Positions 7,011-14,736 of a DNA stretch of 25,137 bases are shown piece by piece. The stretch's first letter is position 1; each line of letters starts with the position of its first letter. The stretch comes from an uncultured Blautia sp. (lineage in GTDB: Bacteria; Bacillota; Clostridia; Lachnospirales; Lachnospiraceae): contig URVB01000054.1 of assembly GCA_900551075.1 (NCBI GenBank), positions 1-25,137 on the forward strand, in the 5' to 3' direction. Under the pieces are notes generated by a model. That model was not told the origin of the DNA, searched no databases, and saw only the letters and a program-made list of their open reading frames with translations. Made by a program: the position numbers and the translations under genes.

Positions 7011-8192
7011 CTATTTTAAACTTGGAATCTCCACATTGGGATCCGTGTCCATACTATAATCTATATTTTCATAACGGAACCCAAACATATGATAAAAATC
7101 CTCCCAATATCCCTCTAAATCGCAATACCTGGAAATCGTCTCCGTACTCACCTGTTTCCAGGCCTCCCTTACCCTTTCCTGTATTTCTTCTTCCATTTCA
7201 TAATCATCCATACGGATAAATCCCTGTACATCCGTGACAGCACGCTTCCTTCCGTATAGCTTCTCTGTGAATAAGCGGCTGATCTGTCCGATACAATCCT
7301 CATGAGTCCCCTGCTCCTTCATCACCCTATAAAGGATGCTGAAATACAGCGGAACAACCGGAATCGCAGAGCTTGCCTGTGTTACCAGACCCTTATTTAC
7401 AGAGATGTACGCACGGACACCCGGATATATTTCATTGATCCGGGCTGCTGTTTTATGGAGATGCTGTTTCGCAGCCCCAATCGTTCCCTGATAATAGATC
7501 GGATACGTAAGCTCCGGTCCAATATAAGAATAGGCAACTGTTATGGCATCATCTGCCAGTACTGCGGCTTCTGCGAGTACATCAATCCACTCTTCCCAAT
7601 CTTCGCCTCCCATAACCTTGACCGTAGCAGCAGTCTCCGCTTCTGTCGCCGGCTCAATGGTCTTCTCCACAATCTGTAAGGTACGAAGATCGAGGCTTTT
7701 TTCGGTAAAGGCTTTCTCTGTTGCTTTCAGACAGGAATTCCAGGTAGTCCCCTGTTCGTCCGTTCTCCGCGGTGCCGCTACACTGTAAACCACCAAATCC
7801 ACACTGTCCAGGTCCTCCCGGATGGCCTGGACGGCTTTTTCTTTCATTTCCCTTGAAAATGCGTCTCCATTTAAAGTTCTTGCATAAATTCCCCGCGAAG
7901 CAGCCAACTTCTCAAACTCTGCCGTATTATACCAGCCTGCAGTCGCTGTTCTTTTTCCGTTTGACGGACGCTCAAACATAATTCCAAGGGTTGCTGCTCC
8001 ACAATTCACCAGCGCACTGATTCTGGAAGCCAATCCATAGCCTGTGGAACAGCCGATGACCAATGCCTTCTTCGTTCCGCTCACCTGCCCCCTGGAAGCG
8101 GCATATGAAGCCTGTCTGCGCACACTTTCTCCACATCCTTCCGGATGCGCGGTTGTACAGATATATTCCCGTACCTTTGGTTCTATGAGCAT
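7011..8192 (-). CDS. fabV: NADH-dependent trans-2-enoyl reductase (FabV/TER family)
   Basis: This 393-residue enzyme of the FabV/TER family reduces trans-2-enoyl-ACP or enoyl-CoA to the saturated acyl thioester with NAD(P)H. The N-terminus LIEPKVREYICTTAHPEGC is diagnostic. GCSTGYGLASR (48-58) is the nucleotide-binding loop, and the acidic E74 in MFERPS is consistent with NADH use. The catalytic Tyr-X8-Lys pair is Y233/K242 in YYQGTIGAAK. The ATG at 8192 is chosen over the ATG at 8198 and a longer frame because GGGAGG sits 7 bases before it but only 2 bases before the other. It has its own promoter and terminator. It could serve type II fatty acid synthesis or act on crotonyl-CoA in butyrate formation; the sequence does not decide this. 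Confidence 0.95.
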   Translation of the reverse strand: MLIEPKVREYICTTAHPEGCGESVRRQASYAASRGQVSGTKKALVIGCSTGYGLASRISALVNCGAATLGIMFERPSNGKRTATAGWYNTAEFEKLAASRGIYARTLNGDAFSREMKEKAVQAIREDLDSVDLVVYSVAAPRRTDEQGTTWNSCLKATEKAFTEKSLDLRTLQIVEKTIEPATEAETAATVKVMGGEDWEEWIDVLAEAAVLADDAITVAYSYIGPELTYPIYYQGTIGAAKQHLHKTAARINEIYPGVRAYISVNKGLVTQASSAIPVVPLYFSILYRVMKEQGTHEDCIGQISRLFTEKLYGRKRAVTDVQGFIRMDDYEMEEEIQERVREAWKQVSTETISRYCDLEGYWEDFYHMFGFRYENIDYSMDTDPNVEIPSLK

Positions 8193-8249
8193 TTTCATTC
8201 CTCCCGATCTTCTTTGATCACTTTTCGCTTTTATTTTGATTCTCAAAGT

Positions 8250-8278
8250 ATTTTAGCAAAAATCATGCGGAGTTTCAA
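8250..8278 (-). promoter_or_regulatory. Promoter of fabV
   Basis: TTGAAA (8273-8278) and TAAAAT (8250-8255) are spaced 17 bases apart with TGC before the -10. The -35 lies inside the 3' arm of the dut terminator hairpin. No FapR- or FabT-like palindrome was recognised with confidence. Confidence 0.8.
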
Positions 8279-8299
8279 GACCTTTCCTGAAATCCCCGC
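8258..8299 (-). terminator. Intrinsic terminator of the rpsO-pnp-nrdG-dut unit
   Basis: An 11-bp stem (8288-8299 with 8267-8277, one G-U pair and one bulged A) with a 10-base loop is followed after 4 bases by TTTTT on the minus strand (8258-8262). It starts about 10 bases after the dut stop and overlaps the fabV promoter. Confidence 0.6.
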
Positions 8300-8309
8300 A
8301 AATATCCAA

Positions 8310-8825
8310 TCACTGCTTTGTGGTACTGCCAAAACCTCCGTTACGGACACCAGTTACATCATCATCTGCAGTAATTCCATACTCAACAAAAATCCCCTGC
8401 ATAAAACCGGTTCCCGCCGGAATCTGTACTGTTTTTCCTTCTTTTGTGTCATTGGTAAGCTTTGCGAACATATGCCCCTCATTATCTGAATAAAAATAGT
8501 CACTGTCAATAATGCCTACCGTATTATTTAACTGAAGACGGTATTTAAAGCCCAGACCGCTTCTGGGATAGCATTTCAGCACCCAGCCCTGATCCATCTC
8601 CACACGAATTCCGGTAGGAATTTTGATTTCCCTTCCGGGCTCCAAAGTCACATCCCAGGGAGCATAAAAATCGTATCCTGCACTCCCGGCCGTTGCTCTT
8701 TGCGGAAGACGAAGCTGCTCATAGATTGCATGGACTTTTTCTACAGGAGTTTCAGGAAAGGCATCCTTCCAATCCTTCAAAAAACGTTCTTCACTTACTT
8801 TGTGGAATTTTGCAATTCTTTTCAT
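8310..8825 (-). CDS. dut: dUTP diphosphatase (dUTPase)
   Basis: This 171-residue trimeric-type dUTPase hydrolyses dUTP to dUMP and pyrophosphate, keeping uracil out of DNA and supplying dTMP synthesis. The five family motifs are in order: AGSAGYDFYA (46-55), PRSGLGFKY (87-95), GIIDSDYF (104-111, catalytic Asp about 107), GFMQGIFVEY (140-149) and the C-terminal RNGGFGSTTK (161-170). The first 40 residues are an extension compared with shorter bacterial dUTPases, and NEGH near 115-118 resembles the clostridial/phage branch. AGGAGG lies just before the ATG. The gap to the nrdG stop is 9 bases, so it is co-transcribed with nrdG. Confidence 0.95.
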   Translation of the reverse strand: MKRIAKFHKVSEERFLKDWKDAFPETPVEKVHAIYEQLRLPQRATAGSAGYDFYAPWDVTLEPGREIKIPTGIRVEMDQGWVLKCYPRSGLGFKYRLQLNNTVGIIDSDYFYSDNEGHMFAKLTNDTKEGKTVQIPAGTGFMQGIFVEYGITADDDVTGVRNGGFGSTTKQ

Positions 8826-8834
8826 GACTTCCTC

Positions 8835-9326
8835 CTACTCCGCATGCAGGACGATCTTCCCTTCCCTGAGAGTTGCGGGAACATCTATGACACGCTGATT
8901 ACCGGAGCCCTTCCACTTCAGCAGAAGCTCCTTTTTTTCCAGCTCAAACTCACCGTCCACACATACATCCAGGTAACGGACAATTTCCTCATTCTGAATT
9001 TCTTCCCACAGGGAACCGGTGTACAGCCAGATAGTCTTTCCCGGATAATTTTGACGAATCTTTTTTGCAAGAGCCGTCACCTCAGTAATATTGGACGAAT
9101 GCAGCGGATCACCTCCGGAAAAAGTGATTCCGCTGATATAATCTTTATCAAGCTCCGCAAAAATCTCCGCTTCCTCTGCTTCGGTAAAAAGGAGTCCTCC
9201 GTTGGGATCCCAGGTAATGGGATTCTGACATTCCCTGCAGCAATGGCTGCAGCCTGCTACCCAAAGAACTACGCGAAGCCCATCCCCGTTTAACATATCG
9301 TCCTTGGTAATATTATGATATCTCAT
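8835..9326 (-). CDS. nrdG: Anaerobic ribonucleotide reductase activating protein
   Basis: This 163-residue radical-SAM enzyme installs the glycyl radical on the class III ribonucleotide reductase NrdD in strict anaerobes. The 4Fe-4S motif CX3CX2C is C26-C30-C33 in GCSHCCREC; C29 is an extra Cys inside it. SGGDPL supplies SAM-binding contacts, and NITKDDMLNGDGLR near the N-terminus is typical of NrdG. I chose the ATG at 9326, 4 bases after the pnp stop. A longer frame from 9350 would add 8 residues not seen in the family and overlap pnp. The ribosome site is weak, so translation is probably coupled to pnp. Its partner nrdD is not in the window. Confidence 0.95.
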   Translation of the reverse strand: MRYHNITKDDMLNGDGLRVVLWVAGCSHCCRECQNPITWDPNGGLLFTEAEEAEIFAELDKDYISGITFSGGDPLHSSNITEVTALAKKIRQNYPGKTIWLYTGSLWEEIQNEEIVRYLDVCVDGEFELEKKELLLKWKGSGNQRVIDVPATLREGKIVLHAE

Positions 9327-9330
9327 AGCC

Positions 9331-11424
9331 TTACACTTCTTCCGATACATCCTTCATGCTGAAGCTGATTCTTCCCATTTTATCTTTTCCGAGGCAGACA
9401 ACCTTCACTTTGTCACCAAGGGTAAGAACATCTTCCACACGATTGATTCTCTCTTTACAAATTTTGGAAATGTGTACCATTCCCTCTTTGCCAGGTGCAA
9501 ACTCAATAAACGCACCAAATTCCTTGATGCTGACAACCTTTCCAGTGAAAATCTGTCCTGCTTCAAAATCTGTAGCAATGATCTCCACCATTCGGGCAGC
9601 CTCATCCATACTCTTCTGCTCTACACCGCAGATAGATACAGCGCCTTCGTCCGTGATATCAATCTTCACGCCTGTACGCTCAATAATGGTGTTAATGGTC
9701 TTTCCCCGCTGGCCAACCACATCACCGATCTTCTGCGGGTCGATCTGAATCTGAATGATCTTCGGTGCATATTGGCCGACACTTTCACGCGGAGCAGAAA
9801 TACACTTTTCCATAACCTCGGTCAGGATATATTCCCTTGCTTCCTTTGTCCTGCGGATTGCTTCTTCTACGATCGGTCTTGTCAGGCCGTGAATCTTGAT
9901 ATCCATCTGAATCGCGGTAATACCCTCGTGAGTACCTGCTACCTTGAAGTCCATATCTCCGAAAAAGTCTTCCAGACCCTGGATATCTGTCAATACAATA
10001 TAATCATCGTCATTCTCTCCGGTAACCAGCCCGCAGGAAATACCTGCAACAGGTTTCCGAATCGGCACACCTGCTGCCATCAGAGACATCGTAGATGCAC
10101 AGATACTCGCCTGAGAAGTAGAACCATTGGATTCAAAGGTTTCGGATACGGTACGGATTGCATATGGGAATTCCTCCTCTGTCGGCAGCACCGGTACCAG
10201 AGCCCTCTCAGCCAAAGCACCATGACCGATCTCACGGCGTCCCGGTCCTCTGGAAGGCTTCGTCTCACCCACAGAATAGGACGGGAAGTTATAATGATGC
10301 ATATATCTCTTGGAGGTCTCAAATTCATCCAGGCCATCCAATCTCTGTGCTTCCGCAAGCGGTGCAAGAGTGGTTATCGTACAGATCTGTGTCTGTCCGC
10401 GGGTAAACATTGCAGAACCGTGCACTCTCGGAATAATGTCTACCTCTGCGGCCAGAGGACGAATCTGTGTGATCTGACGGCCATCCGGACGTTTGTGATC
10501 CCTTAAGATCATCTTTCTGACAGTCTTTTTCTGATACTGATAAACAGCCTCACCAAGAACAGCCAGCCATTCCTCATTCTCAGCAAACGCCTCCTGAAGC
10601 TTTGCAGTGATTTCACGGATATTTGCTTCTCTTACCTGTTTCTCATCGGTAAATACAGCCTCTTCCATTTCTGCCGGGGGTACGATCTTCCTGATAGCCT
10701 CAAACAGCTCTTCCGGAACTGCACAGGATGCATAGGTATGCTTCTCTTTGCCGCATTCTGCTACAATTTTATCAATAAAACGGATAATCTCCTGGTTTAC
10801 TTCGTGTGCCTTGTAAATAGCCTCGATCATTTTGTCCTCCGGCACTTCATTTGCACCAGCCTCGATCATAATGACCTTTTCTCTGGTGGAAGCTACGGTG
10901 AGCTGCAGATCAGAAACATCCTTCTGGGCCAGAGTTGGGTTGATGACAAATTCTCCATCGATCAGGCCTACCTGTGTGGTTGCACACGGTCCATCAAAAG
11001 GAATATCGGAAATACAGGTAGAAATCGCAGAACCCAGCATTGCCGGAATTTCCGGATTACTCTCCGGATCTACGGACATAACCATATTTACCAGAGTTAC
11101 ATCATTTCTATAATCCTTCGGAAACAGAGGGCGCATTGGCCTGTCGATTACACGGGAGGTCAGAATCGCATGCTCGCTTGCTTTTCCCTCCCTCTTATTG
11201 AAACCGCCCGGAATCTTTCCTACGGCATACATTTTCTCTTCATATTCAACACTCAGAGGAAAGAAATCAATTCCTTCTCTCGGCTCTTTTGACGCGGTAG
11301 CTGTTGACAATACAGTCGTATCACCATAATGCATCAATGCAGCTCCGTTTGCCTGCTTTGCCACACGACCGATGTCTACGGTCAGTGTTCTTCCGGCTAA
11401 TTCCATGGAATAACTTTTATACAT
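9331..11424 (-). CDS. pnp: Polynucleotide phosphorylase
   Basis: This 697-residue exoribonuclease degrades RNA 3' to 5' using phosphate and releases nucleoside diphosphates; it acts in mRNA decay and RNA quality control. Two RNase PH-like halves are visible. The first contains GDTTVLSTATASKEPREGIDFFPL and GGFNKREGKASEHAILTSRVIDRP. The second contains ETFESNGSTSQASICASTMSLM and GDMDFKVAGTHEGITAIQMD, which carries the catalytic acid region. The KH domain has GQRG (571-574), and an S1 domain runs from about 623 to the end. Length is normal. AAGGAG lies 9 bases before the ATG. It follows rpsO as in many bacteria and is preceded by a structured leader that may control it. Confidence 0.98.
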   Translation of the reverse strand: MYKSYSMELAGRTLTVDIGRVAKQANGAALMHYGDTTVLSTATASKEPREGIDFFPLSVEYEEKMYAVGKIPGGFNKREGKASEHAILTSRVIDRPMRPLFPKDYRNDVTLVNMVMSVDPESNPEIPAMLGSAISTCISDIPFDGPCATTQVGLIDGEFVINPTLAQKDVSDLQLTVASTREKVIMIEAGANEVPEDKMIEAIYKAHEVNQEIIRFIDKIVAECGKEKHTYASCAVPEELFEAIRKIVPPAEMEEAVFTDEKQVREANIREITAKLQEAFAENEEWLAVLGEAVYQYQKKTVRKMILRDHKRPDGRQITQIRPLAAEVDIIPRVHGSAMFTRGQTQICTITTLAPLAEAQRLDGLDEFETSKRYMHHYNFPSYSVGETKPSRGPGRREIGHGALAERALVPVLPTEEEFPYAIRTVSETFESNGSTSQASICASTMSLMAAGVPIRKPVAGISCGLVTGENDDDYIVLTDIQGLEDFFGDMDFKVAGTHEGITAIQMDIKIHGLTRPIVEEAIRRTKEAREYILTEVMEKCISAPRESVGQYAPKIIQIQIDPQKIGDVVGQRGKTINTIIERTGVKIDITDEGAVSICGVEQKSMDEAARMVEIIATDFEAGQIFTGKVVSIKEFGAFIEFAPGKEGMVHISKICKERINRVEDVLTLGDKVKVVCLGKDKMGRISFSMKDVSEEV

Positions 11425-11463
11425 GTTCTTTCTCCTTTTCTTTTTAACATTTTAAAATATTTG

Positions 11464-11567
11464 AACAGGAGTCCGAAACAACTGAAAAAGCTGTTTATAA
11501 ACAACAGAAAAAGCTGCTTATTCGTTCATAAATAGACTTTTCAGTAGTCTCGGAAATTACTCCTGTT
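11464..11567 (-). promoter_or_regulatory. Long imperfect hairpin in the pnp leader
   Basis: In the rpsO-pnp spacer, AACAGGAGT (11464-11472) pairs perfectly with ACTCCTGTT (11559-11567). Inside it CCGA (11473-11476) pairs with TCGG (11550-11553), and ACTGAAAA/CTTTTCAGT (11481-11490 with 11537-11545) extends the stem. The apical part holds an 18-base imperfect direct repeat (11480-11497 and 11503-11520, two differences). No T-run follows on the minus strand, so it is not a simple terminator. It probably forms an RNA structure upstream of pnp, perhaps an RNase processing or autoregulation site as known for E. coli pnp (inference). Confidence 0.65.
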
Positions 11568-11577
11568 TACTGCATCT

Positions 11578-11605
11578 AAAAATGGGGCGGATGGAAATCC
11601 GCCCC
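11578..11605 (-). terminator. Intrinsic terminator after rpsO
   Basis: A perfect 9-bp GC-rich stem (11584-11592 with 11597-11605) with a 4-base loop is followed by A and TTTTT on the minus strand (11578-11582). Since I find no clear pnp promoter downstream of it, some read-through into pnp is likely. Confidence 0.8.
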
Positions 11606-11618
11606 TTCCGCATACTAA

Positions 11619-11885
11619 TTATTTTCTTAAACCTAATTTTTCAATCAGTGCACGGTATCTTTCGATGTCTGTTTTCTTCAGGTAAGCCAGCAGTCCACGT
11701 CTCTGACCAACCATTTTCAGAAGACCGCGTCTGGAATGATGATCTTTGTGATGTGTCTGTAAATGCTCTGTAAGTTCCTGAATTCTTGCTGTCAGAACTG
11801 CAACCTGTACTTCCGGTGAGCCTGTGTCACCTTCACATCTTGCATATTCTTTCATAATTGCCTGCTTTTTTTCTTTTGAAATCAT
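11619..11885 (-). CDS. rpsO: Small ribosomal subunit protein S15
   Basis: This 88-residue S15 primary 16S rRNA-binding protein is of standard length. It has typical S15 sequence such as CEGDTGSPEVQVAVLTARI, LTEHLQTHHKDHHSRRGL and VGQRRGLLAYLKKTD, ending in LIEKLGLRK. S15 binds the three-way junction of the central 16S domain and nucleates platform assembly. I use the ATG at 11885, with AAGGAGG 8 bases upstream, instead of a longer frame from 11921. It has a strong promoter, a structured leader and a terminator, and it precedes pnp. Confidence 0.98.
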   Translation of the reverse strand: MISKEKKQAIMKEYARCEGDTGSPEVQVAVLTARIQELTEHLQTHHKDHHSRRGLLKMVGQRRGLLAYLKKTDIERYRALIEKLGLRK

Positions 11886-11908
11886 GGTTGATTTCCTCCT
11901 TGATTTTA

Positions 11909-11953
11909 TTGATCGCCTCATATCAAGAAACGGTCGGAGTGTCCAATCTCCGA
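11909..11953 (-). promoter_or_regulatory. Candidate S15 autoregulatory leader
   Basis: Between the rpsO promoter and the start codon the transcript can form two hairpins: a 6-bp stem TCGGAG/CTCCGA (11948-11953 with 11934-11939) and a 5-bp stem (11922-11926 with 11909-11913), the second just upstream of the ribosome site. S15 is known to repress its own mRNA through varied leader structures in several bacteria. Assignment here is inference. Confidence 0.35.
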
Positions 11954-11977
11954 ATATGGGCTGAATTCACCTTGCAT

Positions 11978-12006
11978 AGTATAGCACAGAAGAATCCTTC
12001 TGTAAA
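11978..12006 (-). promoter_or_regulatory. Promoter of rpsO
   Basis: TTTACA (12001-12006) and TATACT (11978-11983) are separated by exactly 17 bases with TGC before the -10. The transcript would start near 11971 and give a leader of about 85 bases. Confidence 0.85.
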
Positions 12007-12036
12007 CTATTTTCTCATGAACTTTTTTACGCTTTT

Positions 12037-13707
12037 TTACATTCTCGTCACGGCTGCCTGGGCCCTCTGCTCCTTCTGCTGCTCGATCGGATCATCATCC
12101 AGCAGGGAAAATGCAATATTGGTAGCGTGGTCAGATACACGCTCCAGTCCGGAGATGATATCCGAGAACATCATTCCTGCACTGGCCGTACATTCATTTC
12201 TGGTCAAACGCTGTACATGGGACTCCTGAAGCGCTCTCTCAGCCTCGTCCACCTGATCCTCCAAATCCAGAATCTCCTGCATATGCTCCTGATTATTATG
12301 TGAGAACATGTCCAGGGCATATGTAGTAATCTTAATGACCATATCCAGCATTCCGGAGAGCTCTCTCTTTGCCTCTGCGCTGAAATCAATCTTCTCTTCC
12401 ATTCTGCTCTTCGCTGCATCCGCGATGTTTTCCGCATGGTCGCCAATACGCTCGATGTCATTTACTACATGGAAGAGACCGCCGATGCTCTTCTTATCAT
12501 CCGTAGGAAGCGTTGTCTGATTAATTTTTACCAGATAATCTGTAATCGAATGATTCAGAAAGTCAATCTGCTTCTCTACGGCATAAACCTCGTTGATATC
12601 TTCTTCCTCTAAAGTAATCAGTGCATTCATGGCACGCTCCAAATTGGTAATCGCCAAATGACCCATGCGCTCCATTTCTCTGGTTGCATCAAATACTGCC
12701 GTAGTCGGAGAAAACACGGATTTCGCTCCAATATACTCAAGCTCGAATGCCTCTTCGCTATCCCTGTCCTCACCACGGACAAAGAAGCCGGTCATCCTGA
12801 CAATCTGCCTGATAAACGGTGCCAATGCAATCACTTCCACGATTTTAATCAAGGTATGGGCATTCGCCACCTCACGTCCCGGATCCATACCGGATATGGA
12901 ACCGATAAAGTGAGTGACCGGTTCTAACGCAACAGTCAAAACAATGAACATCAGCACGGTTCCGATAATATTAAAGAGCAGGTGGATCAAGGAAGCACGC
13001 TTTGCATCTCTTTTTCCGTTCAGACCTGCCAGCAGAGCGGAAACACATGCTCCGATGTTACAGCCCAAAATAATAAAGAAACAGATTCTGATATCCAGAA
13101 GACCCTGTTTTGCCAAAAGAAGGATAATACCAACTGTGGCAGAGGAGCTCTGCAAAACTGCCGTCACCACAATGCCCACCAGAAGCGCCACAAAACGGTT
13201 CGTCAAAGAACTCATGATCTCTACAACCTGCGGTGACTCCCTGAGCACTGACATTGAATCAGACATAGAAGTAAGACCCAGGAACAAAACACCAAAGCCC
13301 AGCAGTACTTCACCTATACGCTGTATCTTTGTCTTTTTGCAGAACATTACCATAATCACACCCGCCATGACAATTGCAGGCGCCAAAGCGGAAAGATTAA
13401 ATGAAATCAACTGGGAGGTTACGGTAGTACCGATATTTGCTCCCATAATCACACCTGCAGCCTGATACAAATTCATCAGTCCTGAATTCACAAAACTGAC
13501 AACCATAACCGTAGCTGCACTGGAGGATTGAATAACCGCCGTAAAAACGGTACCTACGAGAATCCCCCTGAGTGGTGTCTTGGTAAAAAACTCCAGGATA
13601 CTTCTCATCTTGGCTCCGGCCGCCTTTTCCAGAGCGTCGCTCATCAGCTTCATTCCATACAAAAAGAGGCCCAAACCTCCCATTAAACCAAGAATAATCT
13701 CGCCCAT
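12037..13707 (-). CDS. Na/Pi cotransporter family protein with PhoU-like domain
   Basis: This 556-residue protein combines an NptA-type Na+/phosphate cotransporter membrane domain (about 1-310) with a cytoplasmic PhoU-like helical domain (about 335-556). Two inverted repeats each carry the family motif QSSSA (60-64 and 186-190). GANIGTTVTSQL and GCNIGACVSALL are the paired GxNIGT-type loops. The C-terminal part, with repeated metal-site-like stretches such as NDIERIGDHAENIAD and SGLERVSDHATNIAF, is PhoU-like. The ATG at 13707 is favoured because GGGAG sits 9 bases before it; the ATG at 13713 (two extra residues) is only 3 bases away from that site. No clear terminator follows, and transcripts may run into rpsO. 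It probably moves phosphate; export is also possible. Confidence 0.92.
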   Translation of the reverse strand: MGEIILGLMGGLGLFLYGMKLMSDALEKAAGAKMRSILEFFTKTPLRGILVGTVFTAVIQSSSAATVMVVSFVNSGLMNLYQAAGVIMGANIGTTVTSQLISFNLSALAPAIVMAGVIMVMFCKKTKIQRIGEVLLGFGVLFLGLTSMSDSMSVLRESPQVVEIMSSLTNRFVALLVGIVVTAVLQSSSATVGIILLLAKQGLLDIRICFFIILGCNIGACVSALLAGLNGKRDAKRASLIHLLFNIIGTVLMFIVLTVALEPVTHFIGSISGMDPGREVANAHTLIKIVEVIALAPFIRQIVRMTGFFVRGEDRDSEEAFELEYIGAKSVFSPTTAVFDATREMERMGHLAITNLERAMNALITLEEEDINEVYAVEKQIDFLNHSITDYLVKINQTTLPTDDKKSIGGLFHVVNDIERIGDHAENIADAAKSRMEEKIDFSAEAKRELSGMLDMVIKITTYALDMFSHNNQEHMQEILDLEDQVDEAERALQESHVQRLTRNECTASAGMMFSDIISGLERVSDHATNIAFSLLDDDPIEQQKEQRAQAAVTRM

Positions 13708-13745
13708 TTCCATGATCTCCCTTGTATCTTGTTGCTGTATTCTCT

Positions 13746-13754
13746 TGTATAGCA
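13746..13754 (-). promoter_or_regulatory. Possible extended -10 promoter of the Na/Pi cotransporter gene
   Basis: The minus strand reads TGCTATACA about 40 bases before the start codon. It lies in the 81-base gap after ribF. The -35 region is poor, and read-through from the nusA operon is an alternative. Confidence 0.4.
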
Positions 13755-13788
13755 AAACGCTTTATAACTAACTATAAATGAAAATCTC

Positions 13789-14694
13789 TCATTTGTCCAC
13801 CGGATTTTCTTCAAAGAATTCTTTTCCGCGAAGAATGTCCCTCTGCATCTGCTCCTTCAGCAGATCAAAGGAAGGAAATTTCTGCTCCGGACGGAGGAAT
13901 TTTTGAAATTCAACCACGCATTTCTGTCCGTACAGATCCTCCCTGCAGTCAAACAAATATGTTTCCACTCCCAGGAACTTCTCTCCCACTGTGGGCTTAT
14001 AGCCCACGTTCGTAATTCCCCGATAAATCCTCTCTCCAAATCTGGAGAGCGTCACATAAACTCCGCTGGGGGGCATCAGCTTTTCTTTCTGCGGAACCAG
14101 ATTCGTAGTAGGAAACAGTACTTTATGCCCGATTCCCCTGCCATGCTCCACAACGCCCTCCACATAAAAGCTGCTTCCCAAAAGCGCCGAAGCCTTTTCT
14201 ATATTTCCATGTCTCAGTTCTTCCCGGATATAAGTACTGCTGATCTTTCGGCTGCCATCCATTTCCTTCGGCAGAATATCCACACAAAAACCGCATTTTT
14301 TTCCGAATTCCCTCAAAAGCTGCGGAGTCCCTTTTCTTTCGCAGCCGAAACGGAAATCTTCTCCAACCGCAACATAGGATGTCTGCAGATCTCCCACCAG
14401 AATCTCCCGGATAAAATTTTCTGCCTTGATGTGTTTGATTTTGTCATTCAAAGGACATTCCAGAAGTACGTCGACTCCCATTTTTTCCAAAAGCCTTCTT
14501 CGTTCCTCTCTGGTATAGATCATCTGACTTGAAGATACAAAAGCAAACACAACCGCACTTGCTCCCTCTTCCTTCTGTTTCAGAATTTTCCCCAGCAGTT
14601 TCCTGTGTCCGCGGTGCACACCGTCGAATTTCCCCAATGTTACCGCACTGTTTTGAAGTCTTGGAAATTCTCCGTCAATCCTCAAGTATTCCAT
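13789..14694 (-). CDS. ribF: Bifunctional riboflavin kinase / FAD synthetase
   Basis: This 301-residue RibF makes FMN from riboflavin and then FAD. The N-terminal FMN adenylyltransferase half has GKFDGVHRGH (21-30), GEDFRFG (111-117) and ISSTYIRE (151-158). The C-terminal flavokinase half has HGRGIGHKVLFPTTN (184-198, PTTN motif), GVYVT (211-215) and NVGYKPT. One oddity is that the usual T-F-x-P-H-P motif after the first helix is not recognisable; the stretch at 50-60 reads FAFVSSSQMIY. GGGAG lies 6 bases before the ATG. It follows truB by 42 bases and is the last gene of the nusA-infB operon. Confidence 0.95.
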   Translation of the reverse strand: MEYLRIDGEFPRLQNSAVTLGKFDGVHRGHRKLLGKILKQKEEGASAVVFAFVSSSQMIYTREERRRLLEKMGVDVLLECPLNDKIKHIKAENFIREILVGDLQTSYVAVGEDFRFGCERKGTPQLLREFGKKCGFCVDILPKEMDGSRKISSTYIREELRHGNIEKASALLGSSFYVEGVVEHGRGIGHKVLFPTTNLVPQKEKLMPPSGVYVTLSRFGERIYRGITNVGYKPTVGEKFLGVETYLFDCREDLYGQKCVVEFQKFLRPEQKFPSFDLLKEQMQRDILRGKEFFEENPVDK

Positions 14695-14736
14695 TCCTTA
14701 CTCCCACTGCCTCCTGTCTGCCGCTCCATCCGGACT

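Noticed and set aside
9472..10506. A 344-codon open frame on the plus strand
   Set aside because: It is antisense to pnp and has no recognisable sequence.
12019..12040. Repeated GTAAAAAAG element after the Na/Pi cotransporter stop as a terminator or operator
   Set aside because: It is a short A-rich direct repeat without a stem; low complexity is a sufficient explanation.
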